Assembly (NCBI RefSeq): GCF_014649995.1
Contig: NZ_BMUC01000010.1
Span: 47,495 to 111,494, forward strand
Length of the DNA stretch: 64,000 nt
Direction of reading: 5' to 3'
Origin: Streptomyces griseoflavus
Lineage (GTDB): Bacteria; Actinomycetota; Actinomycetes; Streptomycetales; Streptomycetaceae
Every line of letters begins with the position of its first letter. The first letter of the stretch is position 1. Position numbers and translations under genes: made by a program. The notes below the pieces were generated by a model that was not told the origin of the DNA, searched no databases, and saw nothing but the letters and a program-made list of their open reading frames with translations. Below, in pieces: positions 43,351-51,798 of the stretch.

Positions 43351-45723
43351 TCACTCCGGCAGCAGCAGCCGGCCGGTCTCGCCCGGCTCGACCCGGACCG
43401 AACGCCGGTCCGGGAGGTGCACGTCGATCGGGGAGCGGCCGGAGGAAGGCACGGTGATCTCCAGCAGGCCGTGCTCCAGCCGCAGCCGCACGCCCCAGTG
43501 GCCGTGGTAGCGCAGGGTGAAGCCGTAGGAGGACAGCTCCGGCAGGGGTACCGGGTCGAGCCACAGGGCCCCGCCGCGGGTCTCCAGACCGGTCAGGCCG
43601 CGCTGCACCAGGTCGAGGGTGCCGGCCATGGCGCCGAGGTGGATGCCCTCTCCGGTGGTGCCGCCCTGGATGTCGGCGATGTCCGCCTGGAGGGCCTCCT
43701 GGCAGAACGTCCAGGCGTCCGCGCGGCGGGCCCGGGCCAGGACCCAGCCGTGGACCAGGCCGCTGAGGGTGGAACCGTGGCTGGTGCGGTGCAGGTAGTG
43801 GTCCACCGTGTGCCGCCAGGTCCGGTCGTCCAGGCTCAGGCCCAGCCGGTGGAAGACGCCCTGCAGTTCGGCGGGTGAGAAGAGGTAGCCGAGCATCAGC
43901 ACGTCCGCCTGCTTGGAGGCCTGGTAGCGGTTGACGCTGTCGCCCTCGGCCTCCAGGATCCGGTCCAGGCGCCGGATGTCCCCGTACCGGCGCCGGTAGC
44001 CCCGCCAGTCGAGCTCGGCCAGTTCGCCGTAGCCCTCGAACTGGCTGATGACACCGTTGTGGAAGGGGACGTGGAGCATGCGGGAGACCTCCTCCCACTC
44101 CTCGAGCTCACCGGCGTCCAGTCCGGTCCGCTCGGCGAGTTCCCGGCGTCTGGGCTCGGGCAGGCCGCGCAGCACCTGGAGGGTGCGGGTCAGCACCCAC
44201 GCGGCCGTGACGTTGGTGTACGCGTTGTCGTCCAGGCCGGGTCCCGGGGCGTCCGGGTAGGCGTCGTGGTACTCGTCGGGGCCGACCACCCCCTTGATGC
44301 GGTACCGGCCCATCCCCTCGTCGAACTCCGCCGTGTCCGCCCAGAACCGGGAGATCTGCAGCAGCGTCTCGGCGCCCTTGGTGTGCAGGAACTCCTGGTC
44401 GCCGCTGGCCTCGCAGTACTGCCACACGTTGTACGCGATGGCCGAGCCCACGTGGTGCTGGAGCCGGGAGTGGTCGGGCAGCCAGCGGCCCGAGCGGGGG
44501 TTGAGGTGCAGCTGCTGGGTCTCCTCCCGTCCGTCGCTGCCGCTCTGCCAGGGGAACATCGCGCCCCTGAGCCCCGCGTCGTGGGCCGCGGTGCGGGCGC
44601 GTTCCATGCGCCGGTGCCGGTAGTGCAGCAGCGCGCGCGAGACCTCGGGGAAGTGCAGGTTGAGGTACGGCAGGACGAACAGCTCGTCCCAGAAGACGTG
44701 CCCCCGGTAGGCCTCGCCGTGCAGTCCCCGTGCGGGGACCCCGACGTCCAGGTCGGCGGTGTGCGGGGAGAGGGTCTGCAGCACGTGGAAGAGGTGCAGC
44801 CGCAGGATGCGGCCCGCCTCGTCGGCCACGTCCAGCTCCGCCCGGCGCCACAGCTGTGCCCAGGCCGTCAGGTGCGGCTGAAGCAGCGCGTCGAAGTCGC
44901 CCGCCCGGCTCACCCGGTCGACGGCGGCGTGCAGCGGGTCGCTGATCGCCGGGTCGCGGGAGGTGTGGAGGGCGACGACCTTGTCGACGGTGACGGTGCG
45001 GCCGTCGGCCAGGTCCAGCCGGGTCGACTGGACGGCGCGCGGGCGGTCGTGCCGGGTGGCGACGGACGCGGGTGACGTGAACCGGGCGGCGAGCGCGATC
45101 CGCACGCTGGAGGTGCGGGTGCGACAGGACAGCCACACCCTGTCCGCGGCGGTCGTCCCGGTGAGCACGTCGGTCAGGTGACGGCCGTCCAGCGCCGCGT
45201 AGCGCGGCACGCCGGCGTTGGTCACACCCCCGTCGAGCGCCGCCTCCGCCTCCAGCGGGCCGGAGAACCCCTCGGCGGTGAACTCGGTGCGCAGTCCCGC
45301 GAGGTGGGGGTCCGCCATGTGGACGAACCGGAGCTGACGCACGAGCAGCGCCCGGCCCGCGCCGAGGCCGTAGCGCGTCCTGCGCTCCATCAGCCCGGAG
45401 GACAGGTGCATGGTCACCGCGTGGTCGAGCACCGTCGCCGTGTCGGGGGTCAGCCACCGCTCCCCGGGCAGCCGGAAGCGGAGCGGGAGCCAGTTGGGCA
45501 GGTTGACCATGTCCTCGTTCTCGACCTGCCGCCCGGCGACGTGGGAGGCGAGCCGGTTGTAGACACCGGCCGCGTACGTCCCCGGGTAGTGCACGTCGTC
45601 CGCGGAGCACTCCGCCAGCGCTCCCCGGGTGGCGAAGTAACCGTTGCCCAGGGTGCACAGCGACTCCCGCAGTCGCGCGCCGCCGGGGTCGTAGCCCTCG
45701 TACTCCCAGGTCCAGCCCGTCAC
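43351..45723 (-). CDS. Glycoside hydrolase family 65 phosphorylase
   Basis: 790 residues from the second of two GTGs, the one 7 nt after AGGAG. N-terminal beta-sandwich (ESLCTLGNGYFATRGALAE), then the (alpha/alpha)6 catalytic barrel: GHVFWDELFVLPYLNLHFP, VVGPDEYHDAYPDAP with the catalytic acid Glu, NRYQASKQADVLMLGYLF (phosphate-loop region) and the C-terminal HGSTLSGLVHGWVLAR. GH65 inverting phosphorylases cleave alpha-linked disaccharides (maltose, trehalose, kojibiose) with phosphate, giving beta-glucose 1-phosphate. Which disaccharide cannot be read. No phosphoglucomutase or transporter is adjacent. Confidence 0.88.
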   Translation of the reverse strand: MTGWTWEYEGYDPGGARLRESLCTLGNGYFATRGALAECSADDVHYPGTYAAGVYNRLASHVAGRQVENEDMVNLPNWLPLRFRLPGERWLTPDTATVLDHAVTMHLSSGLMERRTRYGLGAGRALLVRQLRFVHMADPHLAGLRTEFTAEGFSGPLEAEAALDGGVTNAGVPRYAALDGRHLTDVLTGTTAADRVWLSCRTRTSSVRIALAARFTSPASVATRHDRPRAVQSTRLDLADGRTVTVDKVVALHTSRDPAISDPLHAAVDRVSRAGDFDALLQPHLTAWAQLWRRAELDVADEAGRILRLHLFHVLQTLSPHTADLDVGVPARGLHGEAYRGHVFWDELFVLPYLNLHFPEVSRALLHYRHRRMERARTAAHDAGLRGAMFPWQSGSDGREETQQLHLNPRSGRWLPDHSRLQHHVGSAIAYNVWQYCEASGDQEFLHTKGAETLLQISRFWADTAEFDEGMGRYRIKGVVGPDEYHDAYPDAPGPGLDDNAYTNVTAAWVLTRTLQVLRGLPEPRRRELAERTGLDAGELEEWEEVSRMLHVPFHNGVISQFEGYGELAELDWRGYRRRYGDIRRLDRILEAEGDSVNRYQASKQADVLMLGYLFSPAELQGVFHRLGLSLDDRTWRHTVDHYLHRTSHGSTLSGLVHGWVLARARRADAWTFCQEALQADIADIQGGTTGEGIHLGAMAGTLDLVQRGLTGLETRGGALWLDPVPLPELSSYGFTLRYHGHWGVRLRLEHGLLEITVPSSGRSPIDVHLPDRRSVRVEPGETGRLLLPE

Positions 45724-45825
45724 CGCCACGCTCCTCCCGCCGCCGCGGAACCGGCCGCTGCGGCCGAAGGCCGTCCACGAGTACCCCCGCGGGGCGTGCG
45801 GCACACACCGGGCCCCCGGAGCGCG

Positions 45826-47556
45826 CTACGCGTCCCCCACCGGCACCCGCCACACCAGGGTGGTGCCCCCGCCCGGAGGGCCGGCGACGTCGAACGTGCC
45901 GCCGAGCCGCTCCGCCCGTTCGGCCATGTTGCGCAGCCCGCTGCGGCGGCCCCCGGCCGGGACGCCCACGCCGTTGTCCTCGACGGTGAGCCGCACCTCG
46001 CGCCCGTCGGTCTCCAGCGACACCTGGACCCGGTCGGCGCGGGCGTGCCGGGCGACGTTGGTCAGGGCCTCGGAGAGCACGGCCACCAGGTGGTCGGCGG
46101 CCTCCTTGGAGACATGGGTGTCGATCAGGCCCTCCATCCGCACGCTCGGAGGGAAGCCGAGCACCGGTACGGCCTCGCCGACCACCCGGACCACGCGGGC
46201 GCGCAGGCCGGGGCCGTCCAGTCCCTCTCCGGCGGGCGAGCGCAGACCGAAGATGGTCGACCTGATGATCTTGATGGTCTCGTCGAGGTCGTCCACGGCC
46301 CGCAGCACCCGCTCCGAGGCCTCCTTGTGGTCGATGAACCGGCCGGCGCTCTGCAGGGTCATGCCGGTGGCGAACAGCCGCTGGATGGCCAGGTCGTGCA
46401 GGTCGCGGGCGATGCGGTCGCGGTCCTCGAGCACGGCGATCTGCTCGGCGTCCCGGCGGCGCTCCGCCAGCTCCATCGCCACCGCGGCCTGGGCGGCGAA
46501 CCCCTGCAGCGGTTCGATCTCCTTGTCGGTGAACGGGCTGCGGCCGGCGGCCCGCACCAGCAGGACGATGCCGCGCACGCTCGCGCCCGACCCGACGGGC
46601 ACGGCGGCGGCCGGACCGAGTTCGTCGAGGCGCTGGGGGCCGGGAAAGACCCGGTCGTCGCTCGTGATGTCCGGGCTGGTGACCGGTGCGGCAGTGGTGA
46701 AGGCCCGGCCGAGCAGGCTGTCGTCGACGGGCACGACGAGTCCGCGGTGGGTGTCCGCGCCCTGTCCGATGGCCAGTTCCACAGTGAGCGAGTCGGTTCC
46801 GGCCATGGGCACCGCGACCACGGCGAGGGCGGCGCCGGTGATCTCCCGGGCGCGCTCGGCGATGAGCTGCAGGGCCGTGCCGCGCTCACTGCCGGACATC
46901 AGGCCGTGGGTGATCTCGGCGTTGGCCCGCAGCCAGCGCTCGCGCCGGCGGGACTCCTCGTAGAGGCGGGCGTTGTCGATGGCGACACCGGCCGCGACGG
47001 CGAGGGTGGACAGGACCGACTCGTCCTCCTCGTCGAACTGCGCCCCGCCCCTCTTCTCGGTCAGGTACAGGTTGCCGAAGACCTGGTCGCGGACGCGGAT
47101 GGGGACACCGAGGAAGGTGTTCATCGGCGGGTGGTGCGGGGGGAACCCGTAGGAGCTGGGGTGGTCGGAGAGTTTCGGTACCCGCAGCGGCTCCGGGTGG
47201 CGGATCAGCTCTCCCAGGATGCCGTGGCCCTCGGGGTAGTGGCCGATGCGGGCGATCTCCTCCTCACCGACCCCCACGGTGTGGAAGGCGGACAGCCGCT
47301 TGCCGTCGGGGCCGATCACGCCCAGGGCGGCGTACCGCGCGTCGACCACCGCCGCGGCGGCCTCCACGATGCTGTGCAGCACCTGCTCCAGATCCAGCTC
47401 GCGGCCGACCGACAGGACGGCCTCCAGCAGGCTGTGCACCCGGTCGCGGGTGCCGCGGGCCGCGTCGATACGGGCCTGGAGCTCCTCCAGCAGTTCGTCC
47501 AGCCTCAGTTGCGGGAGCCGTACGCGGGCGTCCTCGTCCCGCTCGGAGCCTTCCAC
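45826..47556 (-). CDS. GAF-GAF sensor histidine kinase, DevS/DosT type
   Basis: 576 residues from a GTG 7 nt after AGGAGG (an ATG at 47577 lacks a ribosome site). GAF-A contains SSYGFPPHHPPMNTFLGVPI; His142 aligns with the haem ligand His149 of Mycobacterium DevS. A second GAF (about 220-365) follows, then HisKA_3 dimerisation with phospho-acceptor His387 (ARDLHDLAIQRLF) and an HATPase with EALTNVARHARA, VEDNGVGVP and GLRNMAERAERLGG. Senses O2, NO or CO, or redox. The response regulator is not next to it. Divergent from a flavohaemoglobin over 330 bp. Confidence 0.92.
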   Translation of the reverse strand: MEGSERDEDARVRLPQLRLDELLEELQARIDAARGTRDRVHSLLEAVLSVGRELDLEQVLHSIVEAAAAVVDARYAALGVIGPDGKRLSAFHTVGVGEEEIARIGHYPEGHGILGELIRHPEPLRVPKLSDHPSSYGFPPHHPPMNTFLGVPIRVRDQVFGNLYLTEKRGGAQFDEEDESVLSTLAVAAGVAIDNARLYEESRRRERWLRANAEITHGLMSGSERGTALQLIAERAREITGAALAVVAVPMAGTDSLTVELAIGQGADTHRGLVVPVDDSLLGRAFTTAAPVTSPDITSDDRVFPGPQRLDELGPAAAVPVGSGASVRGIVLLVRAAGRSPFTDKEIEPLQGFAAQAAVAMELAERRRDAEQIAVLEDRDRIARDLHDLAIQRLFATGMTLQSAGRFIDHKEASERVLRAVDDLDETIKIIRSTIFGLRSPAGEGLDGPGLRARVVRVVGEAVPVLGFPPSVRMEGLIDTHVSKEAADHLVAVLSEALTNVARHARADRVQVSLETDGREVRLTVEDNGVGVPAGGRRSGLRNMAERAERLGGTFDVAGPPGGGTTLVWRVPVGDA

Positions 47557-47886
47557 CCGTGCGCCTCCTGTCCCCATCGCCCGCGCACCGCCGCCGGTTG
47601 CCTCCCCACCGGCGTCCCGGTAACGGGCCAGTAAAGGTGACGGTACGGCATGTGCCGGACCGCGGGCCGGGCGGGAACCGCCGCCCGGGCTCGGGGGCCG
47701 ACCGGCCCTCCCGCCCGGGCCCGCCCGGGGGCCGTTGGTCCCCTTCGGGCGGGACGACGGTCCCCCGTTGCCGCCGGAGCCCCCGTTACCCATGGGAACA
47801 GGTGTTCCTGATTGCTATACAGGTGCTGCCGCCGGTCCGGACCCGCGGTCCCACCTTCCCGTGACGTCCCGCCTTTGGGAGACCCC
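47557..47886. other. Divergent intergenic region between the DevS-like kinase and hmp
   Basis: 330 bp. The part nearest hmp holds a palindrome (47795-47808) and TATACA. The centre, about 47640-47790, is C/G-rich with runs such as CCCGGGC but no clear repeat. No gene is supported in it. Confidence 0.5.
47795..47821 (+). promoter_or_regulatory. hmp promoter with overlapping palindrome
   Basis: GGAACA-GG-TGTTCC (47795-47808), then TATACA (47816-47821) with TG two bases before it, an extended -10 box. The palindrome covers the -35 position. The start codon is at 47887. A repressor or an activator such as an NO-responsive regulator could bind here. Confidence 0.5.
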
Positions 47887-49089
47887 ATGCTGTCCGAAGA
47901 GTCCGCCGCAGTGGTGCGGGCCACCCTGCCCGCCGTGGCCGGAGCCCTCGACGAGATCACCACGCGTTTCTACGGTGCGATGTTCCGTGACCGGCCCGAG
48001 CTCCTGGACGGCCTGTTCAACCGGGGCAACCAGGCCAGCGGGGCGCAGCGCCGGGCGCTCGCCGGCTCCATCGCCGGATTCGCCCAGGCACTGCTCGCCG
48101 ACCCGGACAGCCGGCCGGACGCCCTGCTGGCCCGGATCGCCCACAAGCACGTCGCGGTCGGGATCACCGACGACCAGTACACGATCGTGCACAAGTACCT
48201 GTTCGGCGCGATCGCGGAGGTGCTCGGCGACGCGGTGACCGCGGACGTGGCGGCCGCCTGGGACGAGGTGTACTGGCTGATGGCGGGCGCGCTCATCGCA
48301 CGGGAGGCCCGGCTGTACCAGGAGGCCGGAGTGGAGCCGGGCGACATCTGGCGGCCGTGGACGGTCGTGGAGCGGCACGAGGAGACGGACGACGTGGTGT
48401 CGTTCCTGCTGCGTCCGGCCGACGGCGGACCGGCCCCGCGGGCCCGGGCGGGCCAGTACGTCAGCGTGCGGATGCGCATGCCGGACGGTGTGCGGCAGCT
48501 GCGCCAGTACAGTCTCTCGTCCGACCCCGGTGGCGAGCTGCGCCGCATCACCGTCAAGCGGGTCGCGGGAGCGGAGGGCGCCCCCGACGGCGAGGTGTCC
48601 AACCTGCTGTTCGAGCGGATCGGCACGGGGGACGAGCTCAGCCTGTCCGTGCCGGCCGGCGATGTCGCCCTCGACGAGGCGGACACCCCGCTGGTCCTGG
48701 TGTCGGCCGGCATCGGCTGCACCCCGATGCTGGGCATGCTCGCCCGGCTGGAGGCCACCGGTTCGGCCCGGCGGGTGCTCGTCCTGCACGCCGACGGCTC
48801 GCCGGCCGAGCACGCCCTGCGGGCCGAGACCCGCGACGCGGTGGAGGCTCTGCCCGACGCGGAGGCGGTGTTCTGGTACGAGCGTCCCGGTGCCGAGGAG
48901 CCGGACGCCCGCGGTGGTCTGATGAGTCTCGAGGGGATCGACGTCCCGGCGGACGCCACGGTGTACCTGTGCGGTCCGCTGCCGTTCATGCGTGCCGTGC
49001 GCGGCGAACTGCTGGCCGCCGGTGTGCCCGCCCGGTCCGTCCACTACGAGGTGTTCGGTCCCGACCTCTGGCTGCCCGAGGCCGCCTGA
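47887..49089 (+). CDS. hmp: Flavohaemoglobin (nitric oxide dioxygenase)
   Basis: 400 residues, all three domains. Globin: Tyr29 at the distal site (TTRFYGAMF), and the proximal His within ARIAHKHVAVGI at 86-88. FAD domain: GQYVSVRM and RQYSLSS. NAD domain: LVLVSAGIGCTPMLGML and VYLCGPLPFM, ending HYEVFGPDL. It converts NO and O2 to nitrate using NADH. GGGAGA is 5 nt upstream. Divergent from the DevS-like kinase; a 22-bp stem terminator follows. Confidence 0.95.
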   Translation: MLSEESAAVVRATLPAVAGALDEITTRFYGAMFRDRPELLDGLFNRGNQASGAQRRALAGSIAGFAQALLADPDSRPDALLARIAHKHVAVGITDDQYTIVHKYLFGAIAEVLGDAVTADVAAAWDEVYWLMAGALIAREARLYQEAGVEPGDIWRPWTVVERHEETDDVVSFLLRPADGGPAPRARAGQYVSVRMRMPDGVRQLRQYSLSSDPGGELRRITVKRVAGAEGAPDGEVSNLLFERIGTGDELSLSVPAGDVALDEADTPLVLVSAGIGCTPMLGMLARLEATGSARRVLVLHADGSPAEHALRAETRDAVEALPDAEAVFWYERPGAEEPDARGGLMSLEGIDVPADATVYLCGPLPFMRAVRGELLAAGVPARSVHYEVFGPDLWLPEAA

Positions 49090-49093
49090 ACCG

Positions 49094-49142
49094 TCCGGGC
49101 CGGGGCCGCGCGCCCGAGCGGGGTGCGCGGCCCCGGCCCGGA
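49094..49142. terminator. Very strong convergent terminator
   Basis: A 22-bp stem: 49094-49115 pairs with 49121-49142, with one G-T pair and a 5-nt loop. It fills the gap between the flavohaemoglobin stop and the first Roadblock stop. Confidence 0.85.
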
Positions 49143-49517
49143 TCAGACCTCCAGTTCCGCCTCGATGCGGCGCAACTGGTGCCGTGCCATGGCGAGGTTG
49201 GCCCGGGCCCCGTCGAGCACCAGGTACAGGAAGAGGCCGTTGCCGCCGCGCCCCTTGAGCAGGCGGATCAGGTGGTACTGGCTGTTCAGGGTGATGAGGA
49301 TGTCCTCGATCTCCTCGTTGAGCCCGAGGTGTTCCATGGTGCGCAGCTTGGACCGTACGACGTCGGTGTTGCCGGCGGCGGCGACCTCCAGGTTGAAGTC
49401 CTTGCCGCCGCCGAGCGTGCCGAGGGCCATGCCGCTGGTGTAGTCGACGAGCGCGGCGGCCGTCGCTCCGTCGATGGAGGCGAGGCACTCCTTGAGCGAG
49501 GTCTCGGTGTTGGCCAT
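49143..49517 (-). CDS. Roadblock/LC7 domain protein
   Basis: 124 residues, one Roadblock/LC7 domain: SLKECLASIDGATAAALVDYTSGMALGTLGGGKDFNLEVAAAGNTDVVRSKLRTM and LFLYLVLDGARANLAMARHQLRRIEAELEV. MglB-like proteins dimerise and act as GTPase regulators or platforms. It is last in a four-gene same-direction cluster with two more Roadblock-type proteins. RBS AAAGGA is present. No GTPase gene follows; the convergent neighbour is the flavohaemoglobin. Confidence 0.88.
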   Translation of the reverse strand: MANTETSLKECLASIDGATAAALVDYTSGMALGTLGGGKDFNLEVAAAGNTDVVRSKLRTMEHLGLNEEIEDILITLNSQYHLIRLLKGRGGNGLFLYLVLDGARANLAMARHQLRRIEAELEV

Positions 49518-49608
49518 GAGTGGTGTCCTTTCCTGCAGGGTTTGAGCGGTTCGGGGCCGGCCGCCGGGTGGTGCGCGGGCGTCCGGCCGGGGAAGGGGTG
49601 GTTCCGGG

Positions 49609-50127
49609 TCAGCCGCCGGGCTGGGTCCGGGGCCGGTGTGCGGGCAGTTGCGGGGTCCGCACCGGGAGGGTGCCGATGGGGCGGTCGGGGTCCTGGGGGC
49701 GCGCGGGCAGTTCCCGGGGCGCGAGCCGGTCGGCGTGCCTCCCCCCGCCCGGGCCGATGTGGGTCTCGACCAGTTCCGCGATCCGGGCCCCGCTGCGCCG
49801 TCCCTCCAGGTGCAGCCGGCCGACGTTGACCCGGTCGTCGGCGAGCAGGGTGAGGACGGCGGTGGTGCCGGCCGCGTAGGTCGCGATGTAGCCCTGACTG
49901 CCGCGGACCAGGAGTTCGCGGAAGTCGCCCCGTGCGGCGGCGTCCGTCATGCGGTGCGCGACGCCGAGCGCGGCGGCGGTGAGCGCGGCCAGCCCCTCCG
50001 GTTCGGTGCCGGGGACGTCGTGGGCCAGGACGAGTCCGTCGACGGTGGCCGCGAGGGTGCCCGCCAGTCGGGGTACGCGGGTGCGGAGCCGACGCAGTTC
50101 GTCCAGCACGTCGGTCTCGACGGCCAT
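49609..50127 (-). CDS. Roadblock/LC7 domain protein with extended C-terminus
   Basis: 172 residues; ATG after AAAGGAGA. Roadblock core (LDELRRLRTRVPRLAGTLAATVDGLVLAHDVPGTEPEGLAALTAAALGVAHRM; IATYAAGTTAVLTLLADDRVNVGRLHLEGR) followed by about 50 Pro/Arg-rich residues not part of the fold. It lacks a GTPase and the usual cvn partners in the neighbourhood. Part of the 49143-51343 operon, 38 bp after the PATAN-like gene. Confidence 0.82.
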   Translation of the reverse strand: MAVETDVLDELRRLRTRVPRLAGTLAATVDGLVLAHDVPGTEPEGLAALTAAALGVAHRMTDAAARGDFRELLVRGSQGYIATYAAGTTAVLTLLADDRVNVGRLHLEGRRSGARIAELVETHIGPGGGRHADRLAPRELPARPQDPDRPIGTLPVRTPQLPAHRPRTQPGG

Positions 50128-50165
50128 GAGCAGTCTCCTTTCGGCACGCTGCCGGCGCGCGCGGA

Positions 50166-50945
50166 TCACAGTGCCTCCAAGGCGTCCAGGAGCCGTCTCA
50201 GCAGCGCTGTGTCGGGCTCGTCCCACGCCGCACCGTCCGTCTCGGGGACGGAGTGGACGGGCGTGGCGGGCGGGGGTGGCGCGGGCGTGACCAGCCCGTC
50301 GGCGGCCAGGCGGCGTAGTTCGACGAGGGTGTGGAAGGTACGGCAGGCGAGGGCCGAGGCGATCTGCGCGGCGGTGCGGCCGCCGTCGACCAGGGCGAGG
50401 GTGCGGCCGCGGCGGGGTGGCAGTTCGGCGGGATCGGCGCCGGCCGCGCGGCGGAGCGGCGCGGTGTCGACGGCCGGGTCGGGCCAGATGCGGTGCAGCA
50501 GGTCGCGGCGGCGGCGCGACTCGCGCAGCACCGTCGCCACCGGTACGGGGCGGACCGCGCCGAGCCAGTGGGCGACCCCGGGGCGGAAGCGGAGCGCGGT
50601 GCCGTCATGGGCGAGCGCGAAGTACGCGGCGTCGAACAGGGCGCCCAGGTGGCACAGTTCCAGGGCGCCGGTGCTGAGCCGCCCGCTGTCCACCAGCTGG
50701 CGGCCGACGCGGTGCAGGGCGCCCGCCCGCTGGACGGCCTCCCACCAGCCGGCCGGGGCGACGGCGCCGCTGCGGGTGAGCAGGTCGCCGAGATCGGGGC
50801 TGTGGGCGGACTCGACGTGCACGACGTGTCCCGCCGCGAGGTAGAAGATGCCGGAGTGCGTGGAGAGGGCACCGGTGGCGTGGTCGGCGGCGAGGGTGCC
50901 GAGCAGGTCGGGGGCGGATCCGTCGGTGCAGGGCGCTGTGGTCAT
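50166..50945 (-). CDS. PATAN (DUF4388)-like protein with winged-helix C-terminus
   Basis: 259 residues. N-terminal PATAN/DUF4388-type segment: DLLGTLAADHATGALSTHSGIFYLAAGHVVHVESAHSPDLGDLLTRSGAV. A central helical region, and a C-terminal RTLALVDGGRTAAQIASALACRTFHTLVELRRLAADGLV, which reads as a winged helix of the MarR/DUF4388-associated type. PATAN domains occur in bacterial GTPase and response-regulator signalling. It overlaps the upstream Roadblock gene (ATGA). The assignment rests on pattern, not a score. Confidence 0.65.
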   Translation of the reverse strand: MTTAPCTDGSAPDLLGTLAADHATGALSTHSGIFYLAAGHVVHVESAHSPDLGDLLTRSGAVAPAGWWEAVQRAGALHRVGRQLVDSGRLSTGALELCHLGALFDAAYFALAHDGTALRFRPGVAHWLGAVRPVPVATVLRESRRRRDLLHRIWPDPAVDTAPLRRAAGADPAELPPRRGRTLALVDGGRTAAQIASALACRTFHTLVELRRLAADGLVTPAPPPPATPVHSVPETDGAAWDEPDTALLRRLLDALEAL

Positions 50946-51343
50946 CCGAGCACCAGCCGGTCCGCCATGTCGGCGAGTCTGATGCGGGCCAGGGCGAGGT
51001 TGCCGTCGGCGCGGTCGAGCCACAGGTAGAGGAACACCGTGCTGTCGAACGTCGTGACGACGAATCTCAGCAGGTGGTAGGAGTCGGCGCTGGTGAGGAT
51101 CAGGTCCTCGGCGGGGCGGTCCTTCCCGGCGGAGCCGGCACCGTCGACGGCCGGTGCGAGCGTGCTGCTCTCCATGGCCTGGCGGGCGAGTTCGGCGGTC
51201 TCCGCGGCCGTGGCCTCCGCGTCGCCGCCCGGCGCCTCGCCCACCGCGCCCAGGGCGAGCCCGCTGATCCAGTCGACCACCAGGGCACCGCGCGCCCCGG
51301 GCAGTCGCATGGCTTCCAGCAGGCTCTCGTCGATTCCGGGCAC
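50942..51343 (-). CDS. Roadblock/LC7-like protein (first gene of the operon)
   Basis: 133 residues from GTG 8 nt after GAGGAGGGGG. IDESLLEAMRLPGARGALVVDWISGLALGAVGEAPGGDAEATAAETAELARQAM and ILTSADSYHLLRFVVTTFDSTVFLYLWLDRADGNLALARIRLADMADRL; the second half matches the 124-residue Roadblock protein at the operon end (SQYHLIRLL...LFLYLVLDGARANLAMARHQL), so the two are paralogues. Overlaps the next gene by 4 bp. Confidence 0.8.
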   Translation of the reverse strand: MPGIDESLLEAMRLPGARGALVVDWISGLALGAVGEAPGGDAEATAAETAELARQAMESSTLAPAVDGAGSAGKDRPAEDLILTSADSYHLLRFVVTTFDSTVFLYLWLDRADGNLALARIRLADMADRLVLG

Positions 51344-51444
51344 GCCGGATCCCCCTCCTCGCACGGCTGTACCGCGAACGTGACGTCGACGCTACGGTGT
51401 GTGCTCGGCCGAGGTGAGGGCTTCGGTGTTTTCCGGGGGAATAT

Positions 51445-51474
51445 GCGACAGGGGTGACGGGCCGCTGGTAGGGT
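51445..51474 (+). promoter_or_regulatory. Candidate vegetative promoter
   Basis: GCGACA at 51445-51450 and TAGGGT at 51469-51474, spacing 18 bp. TAGGGT fits the TAGRRT consensus. A transcript would begin near 51481, leaving a leader of about 300 nt before the gene at 51799. Confidence 0.5.
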
Positions 51475-51520
51475 CCGCGCTTCCGCTTCGCCGGCGCGGG
51501 CCGTCCCGACCGGCGCCGGC

Positions 51521-51567
51521 GCGGGCGGGACCGGCCCCGGTGCGGATGGCGGGCCGGTCCCGCCCGC
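51521..51567 (+). other. 17-bp hairpin in the leader of the 381-residue gene
   Basis: GCGGGCGGGACCGGCCC (51521-51537) pairs exactly with GGGCCGGTCCCGCCCGC (51551-51567), loop 13 nt. About 40 nt after the predicted transcription start. It could be an attenuator or the end of a short RNA of about 90 nt; there is no T-run. Confidence 0.5.
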
Positions 51568-51798
51568 CGGGTCATTGTGGTGAGGCCCGCACCGCCGGGA
51601 CCACGGGTGAGGCGGGGTCATCAGGTGTGCGTCGCACACACCCCGCGCGCGACACGCCGGAGTTCTCCCCCCACATGCGGGCCGTCCGGGGCGGGTAGGC
51701 GCAGGCCTGGACCGCCGCCCGGCGGAACCCCGCGTCACTTCGCCGGCCGCCGGCGACGATACTGGCAGGAGCACGTGCCCCCGCTCACCACTGGACCC

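Larger units (their letters stand above)
51344..51798. other. Divergent intergenic region between the Roadblock operon and the 381-residue protein
   Basis: 455 bp. It holds a promoter candidate (51445-51474), a 17-bp hairpin (51521-51567) and GTGTGCG-T-CGCACAC (51625-51639). Promoters for the Roadblock operon should lie in 51360-51440. No gene is supported in it. Confidence 0.6.

Noticed and set aside
49143-51343. Roadblock cluster as a standard conservon (cvn)
   Set aside because: There is no DUF742 protein, GTPase or histidine-kinase-like protein next to it.
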